Assembly: GCA_030770535.1 (NCBI GenBank)
Contig: JASVEC010000127.1
Span: 1-44,806 of the forward strand
DNA from: Batkoa obscura
Lineage: Eukaryota > Entomophthoromycota > Entomophthoromycetes > Entomophthorales > Batkoaceae
Direction: 5' to 3'
DNA: 44,806 nt
In this document: piece after piece, positions 41,689-44,806 of the stretch
How positions within the stretch are numbered: position 1 is the stretch's first letter
Layout: every line of letters begins with the position of its first letter
Translations under genes and position numbers: made by a program
Notes under the pieces: model-generated
What the model was told of the DNA's origin: nothing
Database searches by the model: none
The model's input: the letters and a program-made list of their open reading frames with translations, nothing else

Positions 41689-43371
41689 TTATTTTTTGGC
41701 GTTAAATATATACAGTACAGCACTAGCCAGCTCAATATTATAATAAGCCACATTAGCTACTGTCCCAATTGTAAGTAAATACTTTAAACTATTTAAATAC
41801 TTTTGAATAATTGTATCCACTTTGACTTCCGACTTATGCTTAAATCTAGCTAAAAATATCACTACTTGTAGAGCCATCCCTAGTTCAATATTTGTTAAAT
41901 AGTTGGCAGGTAATTTTAAACAGTAGTAAAGAGTTAAATAACCCTGGATTAAAACTTTAGTTATATAATTGCTATCGTTACAGATGAATTCAGCACGATC
42001 AAACTGATAAGATTTACTTGAGTTATAGAACTTTAAAGAGAGTATAAAGTAGATATAATAGTTACAAATAAGTAATAGTTTATAGTGTTCATAACTCATT
42101 TTTAAATCAAATTGAATCTCAACGCTCGTGAATATGATCAAATAATTTTTTTCAAGTTTTTGAATCCTTTCTATTAATTGTTCAATTTTCAACTCATTGA
42201 CTATTTGGGTTTTATCTAAATTCACATATTCATCCTTTAATACTCTAATTGCAAATGTGATTGAACTCAATTCATTGAATAATGAAGTGATAACAATACT
42301 ATAACAGAAATCAAAATCCACTTTACATGCACTATAATTTGGCCTTCTCTTTAAAAACAAACTGTTTAAAACCTTCTTAAAAGCCAAGTTTAATATTTTA
42401 GGGCGATAGGGTAATATTATACTGGAGCCAAACGATAATGATAAATTAATAGAAAAAAGGTTCATAACAGAATATAGCATGACTCTTTCAATTTTACAAA
42501 CAAGTGGAAGGTCATTAGGAGTTAAATGCAGTCCAATTGAACTAGAAGAAATAGTTAAAAAATGAAGGTATCTTTCAATATTTGGAGTGATCCATTCTGT
42601 TTTATAGCATCCAGTAATCATTATAAACACACTTTGGATATTTTGCAATGTTAGTTTAATCCTATAAGGTGTTCCTAGTTCTTTATACAACTCATTTACA
42701 ATAAATTTTATTATTTTAGCTATTACTTCGTTTGATTCCATTCCATACAACCCGGCCAATAAAATACACAATTTTAACGTATTGCTTTTACTACCAAAAT
42801 CAAACTTAGATTGGATAAAAAGGGGGTAGCTTTTATTACTCGTGTTAAAAAAATGAGCATATGCTTGTTTCAATACTGGATGCCAACTTTGAAACTCCTT
42901 TTCTACTACTATTTGTTTCTTGTCACTACTTTGCTGCTTTATGTAAACTTTAAAACCTTCACTTATTTTTAAGATAAAACTAAGGCCAATACTCGATTTA
43001 AGCGGGGAGGGATATAAAAAGATAGTCATTAAGTTCTCAAATAAATTCTTATTGGTGATACTATTTAGTATTCCAAGGGGTGTATACGGGTTATTAAAAC
43101 AAGCTGGTAACTTTATTATTTTAGTTTTATAGCGAACTCTTGTTTTTTTAATATCATTTATGTTACTTTTATTATTTATATTGACTTTGAAGTTGTTTAT
43201 ATTATTTTCTATAAAGTGTAGCTTTTTGGTATGTTTTGGTTTTCTTGTATAACTGCATTGCTCCTTTAAATCAATACATGTGTCGCAGCTAGGTTTTTTT
43301 CTATCACATTTTCGGTGTCCGTACGTGCATGTGTCACAACTATGTGCGCTCGTATCTATGCTATTGGTCAT
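41689..43371 (-). CDS. Zn2Cys6 transcription factor, paralogue 4 of local family
   Basis: A single-exon 560-residue protein. The zinc cluster is at residues 12-39 (Cys 12, 15, 22, 29, 32, 39), with HRKCDRKKP. The family segments follow: KKLHFIENNINNFKV, NLMTIFLYPSPLKSSIGLSF, FNTSNKSYPLFIQSKFDFGS, LKLCILLAGLYGMES, and a C-terminal IELGMALQVVIFLARFKH region. It is more diverged than paralogues 2 and 3, and an adenylate-kinase-like gene and a cluster-less factor lie between it and them, so the family is not strictly tandem. The region upstream is shared with the divergent triosephosphate isomerase gene. Confidence 0.85.
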   Translation of the reverse strand: MTNSIDTSAHSCDTCTYGHRKCDRKKPSCDTCIDLKEQCSYTRKPKHTKKLHFIENNINNFKVNINNKSNINDIKKTRVRYKTKIIKLPACFNNPYTPLGILNSITNKNLFENLMTIFLYPSPLKSSIGLSFILKISEGFKVYIKQQSSDKKQIVVEKEFQSWHPVLKQAYAHFFNTSNKSYPLFIQSKFDFGSKSNTLKLCILLAGLYGMESNEVIAKIIKFIVNELYKELGTPYRIKLTLQNIQSVFIMITGCYKTEWITPNIERYLHFLTISSSSIGLHLTPNDLPLVCKIERVMLYSVMNLFSINLSLSFGSSIILPYRPKILNLAFKKVLNSLFLKRRPNYSACKVDFDFCYSIVITSLFNELSSITFAIRVLKDEYVNLDKTQIVNELKIEQLIERIQKLEKNYLIIFTSVEIQFDLKMSYEHYKLLLICNYYIYFILSLKFYNSSKSYQFDRAEFICNDSNYITKVLIQGYLTLYYCLKLPANYLTNIELGMALQVVIFLARFKHKSEVKVDTIIQKYLNSLKYLLTIGTVANVAYYNIELASAVLYIFNAKK

Positions 43372-44082
43372 TTTTTAGTCTTGTATTTAGTTTAGCTTTT
43401 AAGAAAGAAAGTAAGTTAAACACAAGACTGGTTTATGAGAATTCCTATTTAATTTATGCATCTGTTATCTTGGAAAAACTTTGAATAAACATAGGTCTCT
43501 TTTTTAGCACCAAGCTATTTAATTAATTTCCAACATCATTAGTAACTACTATTAAGCTAGTCTATACCTAACCAATAAGATTATTTATCTTGTTATTTGC
43601 TATTGAGTTTAATTTTTTACATTTACTTGGTTGATTCTACTCATCCAATAATATATCGAGATTTTAAAAAAAATTGCATCTCCAAAAAATAACTTTGAGT
43701 AGCTTCTTCCTAAATAGGTGAAAAAGTGTTAGTTAAATAATAATTGTTATTCATTTTTAAATAATTAGTTGTTTAATTTATATAATAAAGTAAGAGTGTC
43801 AGTTATTAAATATAGGTAGTAAAAATCATAAAGATATAACTAACAGGATGCATATGAAACATAAAACAACTTTTGCAAAAAAGATACGAAAAGGCTAATT
43901 AAATCCTGAAAATAAGTACTTATTGACCCAATCTTAAATTAGACCAATAAAAATGGATGAAATAGTCATGAAAGCAATTAAAAAGCGAAGATGTAATTTG
44001 ATGACGAAAATATAACTATAAAAGATAGCGATAAAGGGTTAAATCTTTATATTTTAACTTGTAACTTTTATAACAACACAAA
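43372..44082. other. Divergent promoter region between regulator and TPI
   Basis: 0.7 kb separates the two start codons. A TATA-like site serves the isomerase side. No other motif was recognised. Confidence 0.5.
44017..44024 (+). promoter_or_regulatory. TATA-box candidate of the TPI gene
   Basis: TATAAAAG lies 66 bases before the start codon, the same octamer as before the UBP14-like gene. Confidence 0.45.

Positions 44083-44806
<724 letters not shown>

Overview
The window looks like part of a nuclear chromosome from a very AT-rich fungus. Fungal signs are several Zn2Cys6 (zinc-cluster) regulators, a protein class largely restricted to fungi, and short GT-AG introns, mostly 42-70 nt and often with a CTAAT/TTAAT-like branch site. 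An early-diverging lineage such as a Conidiobolus-like fungus would fit, but that is a weak guess; no ribosomal RNA or other taxonomic marker is present. No tRNA, rRNA, CRISPR array, retrovirus-like element or Polinton was recognised.

Positions 1-18017 form a transposon island without an intact host gene. Its backbone is one family of DNA transposon (about 2.7 kb, terminal inverted repeats starting TGGGG, DDE-type transposase). There are two nearly full copies in opposite orientation (B, 764-3524 minus; F, 14297-16923 plus) and four fragments (A 46-763, C 7643-8575, D 8600-8793, E 12455-13463). A short non-autonomous element (MITE, about 101 bp, TA target duplications) occurs 28 times in the window, counting partial copies. 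Three MITEs sit inside the transposase gene at the same places in B and F. The ends of the MITE resemble the two ends of the large transposon, so the large element is the probable source of its transposase. A 44-bp inverted-repeat mini-insert, an older Tc1/mariner-like relic (11914-12112) and a pair of diverged inverted repeats flanking F complete the island. Two long tracts (3525-7642 and most of 8913-12361) hold no recognisable genes.

Positions 19554-44806 form a gene-bearing region: a Ubp14/USP5-type deubiquitinase with six exons; a two-exon Zn2Cys6 regulator; four single-exon Zn2Cys6 regulators that are clearly paralogous to one another (25120-26838, 30471-32252, 34620-36344, 41689-43371); a two-exon protein resembling the regulatory part of a zinc-cluster factor but lacking the zinc cluster (36963-38666); a probable mitochondrial adenylate/nucleoside-monophosphate kinase family protein; and the 5' part of triosephosphate isomerase, cut by the window edge. 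MITEs continue here but only between genes.

The deubiquitinase, the kinase and triosephosphate isomerase are unrelated housekeeping functions, so there is no sign of a pathway cluster. The regulators look like a local, diverging paralogue expansion. The most novel material is the transposon/MITE partnership and the zinc-cluster family with its own conserved body. Exon boundaries and motif assignments were read by eye.
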